Source: an uncultured Bacteroidia bacterium (lineage in GTDB: Bacteria > Bacteroidota > Bacteroidia > Bacteroidales > CAJPTX01). Taken from it: 64,000 nucleotides of DNA. A program made the translations under genes and the position numbers. Under the pieces are notes generated by a model. That model ran no database searches and was not told the origin of the DNA. It saw only the letters and a program-made list of their open reading frames with translations. The stretch is taken from NCBI GenBank assembly GCA_947252645.1, contig CAMXWF010000006.1, forward strand, positions 1 to 64,000. Reading direction: 5' to 3'. Position 1 is the stretch's first letter; each line of letters opens with the position of its first letter. Positions 36,646 through 46,242 of this stretch are shown one piece after another.

Positions 36646-36653
36646 CAAAGGTA
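36646..36653 (-). promoter_or_regulatory. -7 element for the pseudouridine synthase
   Basis: TACCTTTG on the minus strand, 124 bp before the start at 36522, implying a 5' leader of over 100 nt. Confidence 0.5.
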
Positions 36654-36741
36654 AGGTTTCTAAATGGAAATACTGGGTACTCTCAGGGAAATCGACGTGC
36701 GAAAGGCTAGTCCTCCCGAAGCAAGGTCCTTGGGCTTTTAC

Positions 36742-36749
36742 TACCTTTG
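36742..36749 (+). promoter_or_regulatory. -7 element for the TonB-like gene
   Basis: TACCTTTG, 29 bp before the ATG at 36778. It argues against the upstream in-frame starts near 36664. Confidence 0.6.
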
Positions 36750-36777
36750 CCCCGAAGCACACCAACTGGCAGGGGTA

Positions 36778-37548
36778 ATGCAATCGCTAGAAGAGTGGCT
36801 CGAAGGGCCTGCCGATGCCTTCCACGATTTCTGGATGCGCAGCCGTATCCCCATACTCTGCACAGCCATCGTGGCCACGGGAACGCTCATTGTGGTCCTA
36901 CTGGCCAAGCTGCAGGCCACGCCACGCTTCGTGGAGCATACCATCTATCTGGGCCTCGAAGCTCCCCCGCCCACGCCCCTACCCCCCTCCGCCGAGTCCA
37001 CCCCACCCTCGCCCACTGGCTGGGAGGAAGCCATGGCAGGTGCCCCCATCCGGAACGCCATCGTTGACCAAGGGAACGAACAACTCCTCAACGCTAGCCT
37101 GTCCGACGAGAAGCAAATTGATGCCGAAAAGCTCTACCAAGACGCTGCCCGAGCCCGCGAGGCCATGCGCAATAACCCCAAGCCAAAAACCGACACGGAG
37201 GTGGCCTCTCTCGTCCCCAATACCCCGCACAAGCAGGTCAACATTGAGGGCAAACGCTACCATGGCCCCAGCGTCGTGAGCTATTCGCTGCCCGGGCGAA
37301 AGGCCATCTGGCTCCCCGTGCCAGCCTATCAGTGCGAAAACGGAGGCCCCGTGATAGTCGACCTAGTAGTCAGCGCCCGCGGGCAGGTGGTAGAGGCAAA
37401 CATCGACCTCAGCCACTCCTCGCCCGATCCCTGCCTACACGATGCCGCCCTTGCGGCCGCAAGGGCTAGCACCTTCACCCCACGAACCGACAGCCAGGAA
37501 CTCCAAACGGGCAGCATCACCTACCTCTTCGTGGCGCAGCACCAGTAG
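36778..37548 (+). CDS. TonB-like periplasm-spanning protein
   Basis: A 256-residue protein with one TM (about 26-46), a proline-rich linker (PPPTPLPPSAESTPPSP), a helical stretch and a C-terminal domain of about 90 residues. That domain starts with VSYSLPGRKAIWLPVPAY, continues VIVDLVVSARGQVVEA and ends in a short Tyr-Leu-Phe strand, like TonB C-terminal domains of Bacteroidetes. TonB proteins pass energy to outer-membrane receptors such as SusC. No exbB or exbD is nearby, so it may be an energy transducer or a TonB-domain protein of another role. Confidence 0.7.
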   Translation: MQSLEEWLEGPADAFHDFWMRSRIPILCTAIVATGTLIVVLLAKLQATPRFVEHTIYLGLEAPPPTPLPPSAESTPPSPTGWEEAMAGAPIRNAIVDQGNEQLLNASLSDEKQIDAEKLYQDAARAREAMRNNPKPKTDTEVASLVPNTPHKQVNIEGKRYHGPSVVSYSLPGRKAIWLPVPAYQCENGGPVIVDLVVSARGQVVEANIDLSHSSPDPCLHDAALAAARASTFTPRTDSQELQTGSITYLFVAQHQ

Positions 37549-37573
37549 GCATCGCCTCGCCCCGTAAAACAGC

Positions 37574-37606
37574 GCGGGCGGGCCATGCCTCTGCACGCCC
37601 GCCCGC
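37574..37606 (-). terminator. Hairpin between the TonB-like gene and glyA
   Basis: A perfect 10-bp GC stem (37574-37583 with 37597-37606) around a 13-nt loop. On the minus strand it is followed shortly by GTTTTAC, fitting a terminator for glyA; on the plus strand it is followed by AAAA. Confidence 0.7.
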
Positions 37607-37628
37607 AAAACCGCCTAGCCCACCTATC

Positions 37629-38909
37629 CTACCAAGCGAATAGAGGCCTAGAGCCCATAAGGGCGTTGACGTCCTTCTTCACCTTGGCCTGGGTGTCGGT
37701 GCTCTCTGGATCCGAGAGCACGGCATCGATATAGCCCACCACTGTGGCCATGTCGGCCTCTTTGAGCCCACGCGTGGTCACGGCGGGCGTGCCTACGCGG
37801 ATGCCCGAGGTCTGGAAGGCCGAGCGACTATCGAAAGGCACCATGTTCTTGTTGATGGTGATGTCGGCCAGCACCAAGGCGTTCTCGGCCACCTTACCCG
37901 TAAGCTCGGGGAACTTGGCGCGCAGGTCGATGAGCATGCTGTGGTTATCTGTACCGCCCGAAACGATGGAATAGCCGCACTTCACAAACGCCTGGGCCAT
38001 GGCCGCCGCATTCTTTTTCACCTGCAGCTGGTACTGCTTAAACTCTGGCTGCAAGGCCTCGTAGAACGCCACCGCCTTGGCGGCTATCACATGCTCCAGC
38101 GGGCCGCCCTGCACTCCAGGGAACACGGCACTATTGACCAGCTGCGACATCTTCTTGACCACGCCCTTCTTCGTCTTCTCGCCCCTGACATTGTCATAGT
38201 CGCGCCCGATGAGGATTATGCCCCCACGAGGGCCCCGGAGCGTCTTGTGGGTGGTAGAGGTGACGATGTGAGCATACTTGGTCGGATTGTCCAGCAGCCC
38301 GGCCGCTATGAGCCCCGCGGGATGCGCCATATCGATCATGAGCGCCGCCCCCACCATGTCGGCTATCTCGCGCATGCGCTTGTAGTCCCACTCGCGGCTG
38401 TAGGCCGAGGCCCCGCCCACGATGAGCTTTGGTCGGAACTCCTTGGCCTTGGCCTCCATCTCATCGTAGTCCACACGCCCAGTCTCCTTGTTGAGCAGGT
38501 AGGAGGTCGCCTTAAACCACTTGCCCGAAATATTCACCGGCGAGCCATGCGAAAGGTGCCCCCCATGCGAGAGGTCGAGGCCCAGGAACGTATCGCCAGG
38601 CGCCATGAACGACATGAAGGCCGCTAGATTCGCCTGCGCCCCGGAATGGGGCTGCACATTCGCAAACTCACAATCGAAAAGCTGCTTCACTCGGTCAATG
38701 GCCAACTGCTCCGACTTGTCAACGATCTGGCAGCCACCATAGTAGCGGGCACCAGGATAGCCCTCGGCATACTTGTTGGTCATCACCGACCCCATGGCCT
38801 CCAGCACCTGGTCGCTGACAAAGTTCTCTGAGGCTATCAACTCCAACCCTTGCGTCTGGCGCTTACGCTCTGCTTGGATATACTCAAAAATCTGCTCGTC
38901 CCGCTTCAT
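37629..38909 (-). CDS. glyA: Serine hydroxymethyltransferase
   Basis: A 426-residue PLP enzyme interconverting serine and glycine with tetrahydrofolate. The PLP lysine is in [13 protein letters not shown] near 225-240; the N-terminus has IASENFVS and the later GGTDNHSML stretch is present. Length is normal. Confidence 0.98.
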   Translation of the reverse strand: MKRDEQIFEYIQAERKRQTQGLELIASENFVSDQVLEAMGSVMTNKYAEGYPGARYYGGCQIVDKSEQLAIDRVKQLFDCEFANVQPHSGAQANLAAFMSFMAPGDTFLGLDLSHGGHLSHGSPVNISGKWFKATSYLLNKETGRVDYDEMEAKAKEFRPKLIVGGASAYSREWDYKRMREIADMVGAALMIDMAHPAGLIAAGLLDNPTKYAHIVTSTTHKTLRGPRGGIILIGRDYDNVRGEKTKKGVVKKMSQLVNSAVFPGVQGGPLEHVIAAKAVAFYEALQPEFKQYQLQVKKNAAAMAQAFVKCGYSIVSGGTDNHSMLIDLRAKFPELTGKVAENALVLADITINKNMVPFDSRSAFQTSGIRVGTPAVTTRGLKEADMATVVGYIDAVLSDPESTDTQAKVKKDVNALMGSRPLFAW

Positions 38910-38974
38910 AGATGTAGTTTGTTTATATGGTGAAGCACACCACAGGGAACAATACGGCTGCCCCTACTGGCTCG

Positions 38975-38982
38975 TAAAGTTA
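38975..38982 (-). promoter_or_regulatory. Possible -7 element for glyA
   Basis: TAACTTTA on the minus strand differs from TAnnTTTG at the last base; 66 bp before the start. Confidence 0.35.
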
Positions 38983-39044
38983 GTGCTTTCCCCCCACATA
39001 GGCCAAGGCAACTGCTACACGCTTGCCCCATAGGCCGCATTCCC

Positions 39045-39094
39045 CTTACACGCAGGGGGCACTCGCGCATGCGCGAGTGCCCCCTGCGTGTAAG
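39045..39094. repeat. Perfect 50-bp palindrome
   Basis: Positions 39045-39069 are exactly complementary to 39070-39094 with no spacer (centre CGCGCATGCGCG). It lies between the secDF stop (39108) and glyA, so it could act as the secDF terminator, but no T run follows on the minus strand. Confidence 0.95.
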
Positions 39095-39107
39095 AATTCA
39101 GCTGGTG

Positions 39108-42100
39108 CTAAATCGTAGGACGGCGCGCCTGGCCAGCCTTTTGCACTGGTGCCTTCTGCTTCTTCATGCCAAAATCAAAAGCCAGCGGGGTGGCGATGAA
39201 CAGCGAGGAATACGGCCCCACGATGATGCCCACAGTAAGCGCGAAGATAAAGCCTCGGATACTCTCCCCACCAAAGAAGAGCATAGGGATCAAGACCACC
39301 AGCGTACTCAGGGAGGTCACGAACGTACGCCCCAAAGTGCTATTGAGAGCGGCATTGATGCGGTCGAGCGGTGTTTGCGAGGGGTACAAGGCATTGTACT
39401 CCCGGATGCGGTCGAAGATAACCACCGTATCGTTGATGGTGTAGCCGATAATAGTCAGCACCGCCGCAATGAACGACTGATCTACCTCCATGTTGAAAGG
39501 CACCAGGCCCCAGCAGAGCGTGTAGGCCCCAATGACAAACAGCGTGTTGTGGGCCAGCCCACACAAAGCCCCCGCGCTAAAGCGCCAATTCCTGAACCGT
39601 ATCAAGATATAGAGGAAAATGCCCAGCAAGGAGAGTATTACGGCCACCACAGCCTCACGGCGTATATCCAGCGCAATTGTCGGCCCCACCTTGGTGCTAC
39701 TCATCTTGTAATCGCTGAGGAACTGCTCCTGGGTCACGCCGGGCTCTAGGATGGGGCGTAGCCCCTCATAGAGCAAGCCATCGATCTCGCTATCCACCTC
39801 CGGGCCATCCTCCTGGATCTTGTACTTCGTCGTAATCCTAACCTGGTTGCGCTCGCCGTAGGTCTTCACCTGGGGTTGCTGCCCTAGCACGTTGCCCAGC
39901 AGCTGGGCCACCTGCTCCGTCTCCACCGGCTTAGTGAAACGCAGCTCATACGTACGGCCTCCCACGAAGTCAATTCCCTGATCCAAGCCACGGGTAGACA
40001 GCGACACAACTACCGCCAGAATCACCAAGCCTGAGGCCAGATAGGAGAACTTACGGCTCTGGACGAACCTGAAGTTCACATTGCTGAACAATCCACGGGA
40101 AAATGGAGTATCGTAGGCCAGCTTCCAGTTCTTTTTCAGGAACCATAGCATCAGCATCCGCGTGATGAAAATGGCCGTGAACATGGAGGTCAGAATACCT
40201 ATCGCCAGCGTGGTGGCAAAGCCGCGGATAGGACCGGAACCAAAAGCATAGAGGATTACGGCTGTGAGCAGAGTGGTCAAATTGCCATCGATAATGGCTG
40301 AAAGCGCATTCTTAAACCCATCCGCCACAGCATTGGCCATCCCCTTGCCGTTGGCCAGCTCCTCCTTGATGCGCTCAAATATCAGCACGTTAGCATCTAC
40401 GGCCATACCCAAGGTCAACACGATACCCGCTATGCCCGGCAGCGTCAGCGTAGCCTGGAAGGAGGCCAAGACACCCATGATGAAGAACAGGTTGCAGAGC
40501 AAGGCGAAGTTGGCCATGTTGCCCGTCCGTAGGCCGTAGTAGAACACCATGAACAGCAGAATAATCACCAGGCTCATGGCAAAGGAACGGAGGCCTGAAT
40601 CAATGGCCTTCTGCCCCAGTGAGGGCCCCACGATCTCCTCTTGGATAATTCGGGCAGGGGCGGGCAGCTTGCCGCTCTGCAAGACGTTGACCAGGTCCTT
40701 AGCCTCGCTGATGGAAAAACCGCCCGTTATCTGCGATTTTCCGCCCTTGATCTCCGTTTGCACCACGGGGAAGGAGTAGACGTAGTCGTCCAGCACTATC
40801 GCCACGCTCTTACCGATATTCTCCGCAGTCAGGCGCGCCCATGTCTTGGCCCCCTCTGCGTTCATGGTCATCGACACCTCACTCTGCCCCGTTATTTGCG
40901 AGATGTCGGTGCGGGCATCGGCGATGGATGCCCCATCGAGCTTTGGGCGGCCATCGCGACTCGAGGCCCTGATGGCCACCAGCTGGAATATGCTCCCAGT
41001 CGGATCGTTCTGCACGGGCTTCACGGTCCACATCAGCCTTAGACCATTGGGGAAAAGTGATTTCACCTTGACATCCTGGAGCATGGCGTTGATGGCTGCC
41101 GTGTCGCGATAGTGCGCCAGCCCAACAACAGGCCCCGGGAAAAGCTGCCCTTGCTGCGTCTGCGAGGGGCTCAGCAGGGCAAACAGCGGGTATTCGCGCG
41201 CAAAAGCTATCCTATCCTGGAGGAGCGAATCCGACTTCCCCACGTTGCCCAGCTCGTCTACCAGCTGTCGCGATGCGGTGTCCTGCTGAGCGCTATCGCC
41301 CAGTGCCGCAGCCTGCTTCTTGCCCTGCATCTCCGAGAGCAATTCTTCGGTGGTCGGGGCAGTCGCAGCTGAGGATGTGGTATCGGCTCCCAACGCCTCA
41401 CGGGCAGGCTCCTGCTCCCCAGCTAGCGCACGGGCAGAATCCCGCGCTGCCGACCCAATCGGGGCCACCGTGTCTCCTGCCAGCTTCCGCATATCCCGTA
41501 TGCGGTTATTGGCCATCACCAGGTACGGATAGACCTCCTTGTTCTCGTAGGTCTCCCAGAATTCAAGGCTGGCCGTACCCTGGAGTAGTTTCCGAATCCG
41601 CGCGGGGTCTTTTACGCCTGGCATCTCCACCAGGATACGCCCGCTCTGCTCTAGGCGCTGGATGTTGGGCTGAGCCAGCCCCAAGCGGTCGATACGATTG
41701 CGGATGACGTTGTATGAGTTCTCCACCGCCCCATTGGCCTGCTCACGCAGCACCTCGAGCACCTGCTCATTCGAGGCATTGAAGGGGATCTTTTCCCGCA
41801 AGTCCACCGTGCTGAAAATGGCCGATAGACGCCCCTGCGGGGCTATCTTGGCGTAGGCCCTCCCAAAGCGCGTGACGAAATCCTCGCTCGGGGCCATCTT
41901 CTGGGCCTCTGCCAGCGCCTGATTAAAGGCCGGGTCGGTATTGAAATTGGAAAGGGACTTGAGCACATCGTTCACCGAGACCTCTAGGATAACGTTCATA
42001 CCCCCCTTGAGATCCAGGCCCAAGTTGATCTCGCGCTCCTTGCACTCGTTGTAGGTGTATTTCCGAATCCAGAAGAAATTGTATATCACCTCCGGGCCCA

Positions 42101-42299
42101 TGGAGTCAACGTAGCTCCGCTGGGCCTCATTCCACAACCCATCGCGCTGCTGCTCGTCTTGTATCCCCTGGACCTTCGCGTCGGCGTAGGCCACCGCATC
42201 CCTATCCACGCGGCTTGCGAACCACGTAAACGACAACTGGTATAGGCATACCAGTGCCAACGCTATCGCAAAAAACTTAACTGCTCCCTGATTCTGCAT
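39108..42299 (-). CDS. secDF: Fused protein translocase subunits SecD-SecF
   Basis: A 1,063-residue fusion of SecD (about 1-715) and SecF (about 735-1063), the standard form in Bacteroidetes. SecD begins with a TM, then LGLDLKGGMNVILEV and a large periplasmic domain, then five TMs with TLGMAVDANVLIFERIKEEL. SecF repeats the plan with GIDFVGGRTYEL and YTINDTVVIFDRIREY. It uses proton flow to pull exported proteins through SecYEG. The periplasmic part carries a low-complexity Ala/Gln/Ser insertion near 260-360. It is preceded by a -7 element. Confidence 0.97.
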   Translation of the reverse strand: MQNQGAVKFFAIALALVCLYQLSFTWFASRVDRDAVAYADAKVQGIQDEQQRDGLWNEAQRSYVDSMGPEVIYNFFWIRKYTYNECKEREINLGLDLKGGMNVILEVSVNDVLKSLSNFNTDPAFNQALAEAQKMAPSEDFVTRFGRAYAKIAPQGRLSAIFSTVDLREKIPFNASNEQVLEVLREQANGAVENSYNVIRNRIDRLGLAQPNIQRLEQSGRILVEMPGVKDPARIRKLLQGTASLEFWETYENKEVYPYLVMANNRIRDMRKLAGDTVAPIGSAARDSARALAGEQEPAREALGADTTSSAATAPTTEELLSEMQGKKQAAALGDSAQQDTASRQLVDELGNVGKSDSLLQDRIAFAREYPLFALLSPSQTQQGQLFPGPVVGLAHYRDTAAINAMLQDVKVKSLFPNGLRLMWTVKPVQNDPTGSIFQLVAIRASSRDGRPKLDGASIADARTDISQITGQSEVSMTMNAEGAKTWARLTAENIGKSVAIVLDDYVYSFPVVQTEIKGGKSQITGGFSISEAKDLVNVLQSGKLPAPARIIQEEIVGPSLGQKAIDSGLRSFAMSLVIILLFMVFYYGLRTGNMANFALLCNLFFIMGVLASFQATLTLPGIAGIVLTLGMAVDANVLIFERIKEELANGKGMANAVADGFKNALSAIIDGNLTTLLTAVILYAFGSGPIRGFATTLAIGILTSMFTAIFITRMLMLWFLKKNWKLAYDTPFSRGLFSNVNFRFVQSRKFSYLASGLVILAVVVSLSTRGLDQGIDFVGGRTYELRFTKPVETEQVAQLLGNVLGQQPQVKTYGERNQVRITTKYKIQEDGPEVDSEIDGLLYEGLRPILEPGVTQEQFLSDYKMSSTKVGPTIALDIRREAVVAVILSLLGIFLYILIRFRNWRFSAGALCGLAHNTLFVIGAYTLCWGLVPFNMEVDQSFIAAVLTIIGYTINDTVVIFDRIREYNALYPSQTPLDRINAALNSTLGRTFVTSLSTLVVLIPMLFFGGESIRGFIFALTVGIIVGPYSSLFIATPLAFDFGMKKQKAPVQKAGQARRPTI

Positions 42300-42357
42300 C
42301 GCTTCTCACTCAGTTGTACACCCCATACGCTCGCGCGCTGGCTCGTAAAAAACGCCA

Positions 42358-42365
42358 CAAAGATA
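42358..42365 (-). promoter_or_regulatory. -7 element for secDF
   Basis: TATCTTTG on the minus strand, 59 bp before the secDF start. Confidence 0.55.
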
Positions 42366-42444
42366 CAAACTTATTCCCTTCCCATCTCCATGCCCTATGG
42401 CCTACCAAGCACCCCTGCGCACCGCAAGGTGCACTCCGGCCGCA

Positions 42445-44217
42445 CTAAGCCGCCTCAGACGACTCATCGGCCTCCTGGGTGGCCAGCACAAACTTGCCTA
42501 TGGCAGTCAGCAAGGCACTCGCCTCCTGGGCCAGTGCCTGCGCCTGGGTGGCCAGATGGTGGCTCGTTTCCGAATTCAGCTGCGAGGCCTCGCTCAAACT
42601 ATTGGTCTGCTGCTCTATCGCCCGCATCGACTCCAGCTGCGCTGTGCTCAAATCGGCTACCTGCTGCGCCAAACTATCCGCCTCCTCTATCCGTGGCACA
42701 ATCACCTGCAGCTTCTCCTCGAGCCTGTCGCCCGAAACGTGGGCATCCCGCGCCAAAGTGGCCACCTTACTCGCGGCGGCCGCACTGCTCTCCGACAGCT
42801 TGCGTACCTCCGAGGCCACCACGGCAAAGCCCCTGCCATACGTCCCCGCCCGCGCCGCCTCCACCCCCGCATTGAGTGCCAGAATGTCCGTCCGCGAAGC
42901 TATACTATCCACAAGACCTATGGTGCTCTCGATAGCCCGCAGGGAGACATCGCTCTGCTCGGCCGCCTGCTTGAAATCTAGCAGCGTGGCCTGGTTCTCC
43001 TGGGCTATCGCCTTCGACCGTCGCGCAAACTCGGTGTTCCGGGCAATATCCCCCGAAACCGACTCCACTGTCTGCACCGTTTTCTCCGCCGACACCGCCT
43101 GCGCCATAGCCTGCATGCGCAGCTTATCCGCGTGGGCCAGCACCGACTGGCTCGACCGATCTATCCCCTCTGCGGCCCGGCGCACCCGAACGATCATCTC
43201 CGCCAGCGTCCGCTGCATGGCTTGCAGCGAACGGACCACCGATCCAAACTCATCCCCGCGCGCCGATAGGTGCTGCGTGGCCGGTAGCTGCGTCACCAAA
43301 TCGCCCTGCGCCACCAGCACCAACTGCTTCAGCACCGCCCGCAGCATACGGCTGAACTTGCGCGCCTGCACTCTGTTCAGCCAAAAGCTCACGAAAAATA
43401 GCACCAACGCCAACCCCACCAAAACCCACCGCATGTTCTGCGCCAACGCCTGGCTCACCGCACGAGCCGATATCGAGATATCCACGTAGCCACCGAGTAC
43501 GAACGTCATCAACGTTCGGCTCCTCTCCTCAAAGCCGATATGCTCTTTGGAGCTCTGCGCCAAATGCGCCACTGCGCTCGAAAGCACGCGCAGACTATCG
43601 CCCATGGCCCCGACACCCTGGCGGGCCACGTACTGCTGCGCCTGCGAAAGGGTCTCCAGGGCCTTCTGGAAATCCTTAGATCCCCAGCTCGTGCTGGCCG
43701 TCGTGGCATCCACCTCCACGCGCCCCATCCAGTCGAAAAGTTGCGAGTCGCCACTGGACATGGCCTGCGCCCTGCAGCGAGCTATCGAAGCGAACATCTG
43801 CGCCCGGTAGCCCTCCACCACCTCCCGCTTGGCCTTAGCCTCCTGGTAGCAGACCCGTAGCGCGCGCATCGTATCGAGCACTTGCGCCCCAAGCTCTGGT
43901 GCCACCGATAGCGCCCGCAGGTTCTGCACGCTCGACTCCGTAAGCCCCAGCGCGCTGTCCAGCTGGGCTATCACGGAGTGGTAAATCGCGGTATCGCCCA
44001 CCGCATAGAAGCTCTCTCCCCGACTCGACACCTCGGCCATGTGCGCATTGGCCTGCAGGATCTGCGTCTGCGAATCGGTCACCGCATTCAAACGACTCAC
44101 CGCGCGGTAGGCCAACACCGTGATCAACACGATGAACAGCATGCTCCACACGCTCCGAAGCTGCATTTGCCAACCCACGCCCACACCATGGGCGCCACGA
44201 ACTCCCTCTACTGCCAT
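42445..44217 (-). CDS. Methyl-accepting chemotaxis-like signalling protein
   Basis: A 590-residue protein with a TM near 22-40, a helical sensor region (about 45-265), a second TM near 268-288, a HAMP-like part and a long coiled-coil (about 320-590). The tip has the chemoreceptor hairpin core ILALNAGVEAARAGTYGRGF. At two usually fixed places it departs from the family: the tip Asn before ILALN is Asp, and the Glu after AARAG is Thr. No cheA, cheW, cheY or flagellar genes are in view, and Bacteroidales of this kind are normally non-motile by flagella. It may feed another signalling route. It follows the lipoprotein gene by 23 bp. Confidence 0.82.
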   Translation of the reverse strand: MAVEGVRGAHGVGVGWQMQLRSVWSMLFIVLITVLAYRAVSRLNAVTDSQTQILQANAHMAEVSSRGESFYAVGDTAIYHSVIAQLDSALGLTESSVQNLRALSVAPELGAQVLDTMRALRVCYQEAKAKREVVEGYRAQMFASIARCRAQAMSSGDSQLFDWMGRVEVDATTASTSWGSKDFQKALETLSQAQQYVARQGVGAMGDSLRVLSSAVAHLAQSSKEHIGFEERSRTLMTFVLGGYVDISISARAVSQALAQNMRWVLVGLALVLFFVSFWLNRVQARKFSRMLRAVLKQLVLVAQGDLVTQLPATQHLSARGDEFGSVVRSLQAMQRTLAEMIVRVRRAAEGIDRSSQSVLAHADKLRMQAMAQAVSAEKTVQTVESVSGDIARNTEFARRSKAIAQENQATLLDFKQAAEQSDVSLRAIESTIGLVDSIASRTDILALNAGVEAARAGTYGRGFAVVASEVRKLSESSAAAASKVATLARDAHVSGDRLEEKLQVIVPRIEEADSLAQQVADLSTAQLESMRAIEQQTNSLSEASQLNSETSHHLATQAQALAQEASALLTAIGKFVLATQEADESSEAA

Positions 44218-44240
44218 ACTTCTCCCGTCTCCTGGCTATG

Positions 44241-45266
44241 CTAACGATGCAACAAATCGCGTAAAAAAGGCACGCACCCATCCCACTCACTCAGCCGCAC
44301 ACGGCGCACCTCACCGTGCTGCACAACAACATAGCCCCCATCATTGTTGAGTGTGGACGCATCGCCCGGCGTTCGCACTCCGCACGTGGCGTAGGGGTAG
44401 GGGTAATAAATCCTGTAAACCAGCTCCTTACCTGTTCGGAGCGTGATGCCCAGCTGCGTCACCTGCGCGTAGCCCCTGGCCGAGGAGAGCCCCACTTGGG
44501 CACTATCGATGAACAGCCTGCGCACGCTGTCTTGCTGCGCCGCAGTGAGCGGATACGAGGGCAGGCGCGTGAGCGCATAGAGGAACACCGACACCCGCGT
44601 GGTGTCTACCTGCCCACTGGGCACACGCTGCCCCTGGGCATCTCGCAGCGTAACCGACAGGCTATCGGAGAGCTCAAGCGAAAAGGCCTCCCGCGGATGC
44701 AACGACGATATAACCCTCACCGCAGCAATTTGGGACGGCAACGCCACACCCTGCGTAAAGGGCTGCCAATCCTTGGGGGCCAACGAGAGCGCATTGATAA
44801 AGTCAGGGGCATACCCCAAGAGCTGGGCAGCATACCCACGCCGAGCCTGCTGATCGTAAACGAATATCCCCGTATCCTTCTGGAGGAAAAGCACGTAGCG
44901 GTCGACCTGCTTAGGCTGATAGGTAAGCTGCACCTGGAGCCCCTGGCCGCATAGCCCCATGTAGAGGGAATCGGAGAGCGAGGAGGGGAGCGGCATCTCC
45001 GTCCGCAATGCGCCCAAAAGCTTCAGCAAGTCCCGCACCTGGCGTGCGTCGGCCGGCGTGACGGAGTCGAGCTGCCACCCCTGGCCCAACGGGCGCGTGA
45101 AACGCAATTTCTCCACCCCGCGGGAAAGCCACACCCCGTGCAGGTTGGCCGTGTCGCGCAGGTAGGTCACGCCATCTCCGTCCCCACCGCCACACCCGAA
45201 GAATAAGATGCTCGCCCCCACTACGGCCACCAACAAACGCAACGCCTCTAGCACGCGATGCACCAT
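44241..45266 (-). CDS. Hypothetical lipoprotein paired with the chemoreceptor-like gene
   Basis: A 341-residue protein with a hydrophobic leader and a lipobox Cys near 25 (SILFFGC), so it is probably a lipoprotein. The body alternates strands and helices and could be related to DUF4340-type proteins (TANLHGVWLSRGVEKLRFTR-like opening), but I do not recognise it with certainty. It is co-directional with and 23 bp upstream of the methyl-accepting protein, hinting at a shared role in envelope sensing (inference). Confidence 0.65.
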   Translation of the reverse strand: MVHRVLEALRLLVAVVGASILFFGCGGGDGDGVTYLRDTANLHGVWLSRGVEKLRFTRPLGQGWQLDSVTPADARQVRDLLKLLGALRTEMPLPSSLSDSLYMGLCGQGLQVQLTYQPKQVDRYVLFLQKDTGIFVYDQQARRGYAAQLLGYAPDFINALSLAPKDWQPFTQGVALPSQIAAVRVISSLHPREAFSLELSDSLSVTLRDAQGQRVPSGQVDTTRVSVFLYALTRLPSYPLTAAQQDSVRRLFIDSAQVGLSSARGYAQVTQLGITLRTGKELVYRIYYPYPYATCGVRTPGDASTLNNDGGYVVVQHGEVRRVRLSEWDGCVPFLRDLLHR

Positions 45267-45292
45267 CGCTACTTCCCATTAATTAAGCACTC

Positions 45293-45300
45293 CAAAGGTA
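45293..45300 (-). promoter_or_regulatory. -7 element for the lipoprotein/chemoreceptor pair
   Basis: TACCTTTG on the minus strand, 26 bp before the lipoprotein start. It faces away from a plus-strand element at 45321. Confidence 0.6.
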
Positions 45301-45320
45301 GAGTTTTTACCCGTGTTGAC

Positions 45321-45328
45321 TAACTTTG
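45321..45328 (+). promoter_or_regulatory. -7 element for the DUF2520 gene
   Basis: TAACTTTG, 31 bp before the ATG at 45360. Confidence 0.6.
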
Positions 45329-45359
45329 CCGCGTTGGAGATACCGTAGGGCAAGCCGGG

Positions 45360-46235
45360 ATGGAGCGCAAATTCACATGGTTGCGGGTCGTAGTGGTGGG
45401 AGCAGGCAACCTGGCCTGGTCGCTCCTCCCCGCGCTCTCTAAGGCCCTACCGCTCCCCCTCGAGCTGTGGGGACGACATAGGGACACGGCGCAGCCGCTC
45501 CTGGCACGCTGTAGGGCCACCTGGCATCCCCTACCCCCGAGCATCTGGGAAGAGCCAGCACCAGTGCCCACAAGCAGCTCGCCCGAATCCCCCGCTACGA
45601 TAGCCCCTGGCTCCCTCTACGTGGTCTGTCTGCCCGACACCATGCTTCCCCGCAGCATGGCCGCCCTCGACTGCCAGAATTCGCTCGTTATCCATTGCTC
45701 TGGGGCCACGCCGCTCATAGAGCTCAAGCAAGCCCACTCGGCCGTCCTCTACCCCCTGCAGACCTTCACCAAGGGGCGCCAGATCGACTTCAGCCACCTG
45801 CCGCTATACGTGGAGGGCAGCTCCGAGAAAGCACTCCAAGAGGTCTCGGCCATTGCGCATGGCCTCAGCTCGCGCGTAGCCGTCTGCCCCACGCCCCAGC
45901 GGCTCAAGCTCCACATCATCGGCGTGCTAACCAACAATTTCATCACCCACCTCCTCACCCTCACCGCAGCCTACTGCGCCAAATGCCACATCGAGGAAAA
46001 CGCCTACCTTCCCCTGCTACAGGAGACCCTCGACAAAATAAAAACCATGCCTCCCCACCTGGCCCAAACGGGCCCTGCACGACGCAACGACCAACAGACC
46101 CTCTGCGCCCACCAAGCGCTCCTGGCCAGCGTCATGCCCTCGCTCCTGCCAGTATACAATGCGCTCTCGGAGAGCATCCTCAACCTCTACCACCCACGGC
46201 GTCACGATGCCCCCTGCGACCCCTCAACCAAATAG
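45360..46235 (+). CDS. Rossmann-fold DUF2520 protein
   Basis: A 291-residue protein. The N-terminus has a dinucleotide-binding start VVVVGAGNLAWSL and the middle the stretch VIHCSGATPLIEL and AVLYPLQTFTKG, as in the Rossmann-like plus DUF2520 family, distant relatives of NADP-dependent reductases such as ProC. The reaction is not known. It is followed at once by kdsC, whose start lies 7 bp after its stop, so the two are an operon; the pair is common in Bacteroidetes. Confidence 0.85.
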   Translation: MERKFTWLRVVVVGAGNLAWSLLPALSKALPLPLELWGRHRDTAQPLLARCRATWHPLPPSIWEEPAPVPTSSSPESPATIAPGSLYVVCLPDTMLPRSMAALDCQNSLVIHCSGATPLIELKQAHSAVLYPLQTFTKGRQIDFSHLPLYVEGSSEKALQEVSAIAHGLSSRVAVCPTPQRLKLHIIGVLTNNFITHLLTLTAAYCAKCHIEENAYLPLLQETLDKIKTMPPHLAQTGPARRNDQQTLCAHQALLASVMPSLLPVYNALSESILNLYHPRRHDAPCDPSTK

Positions 46236-46242
46236 CCAGCAC

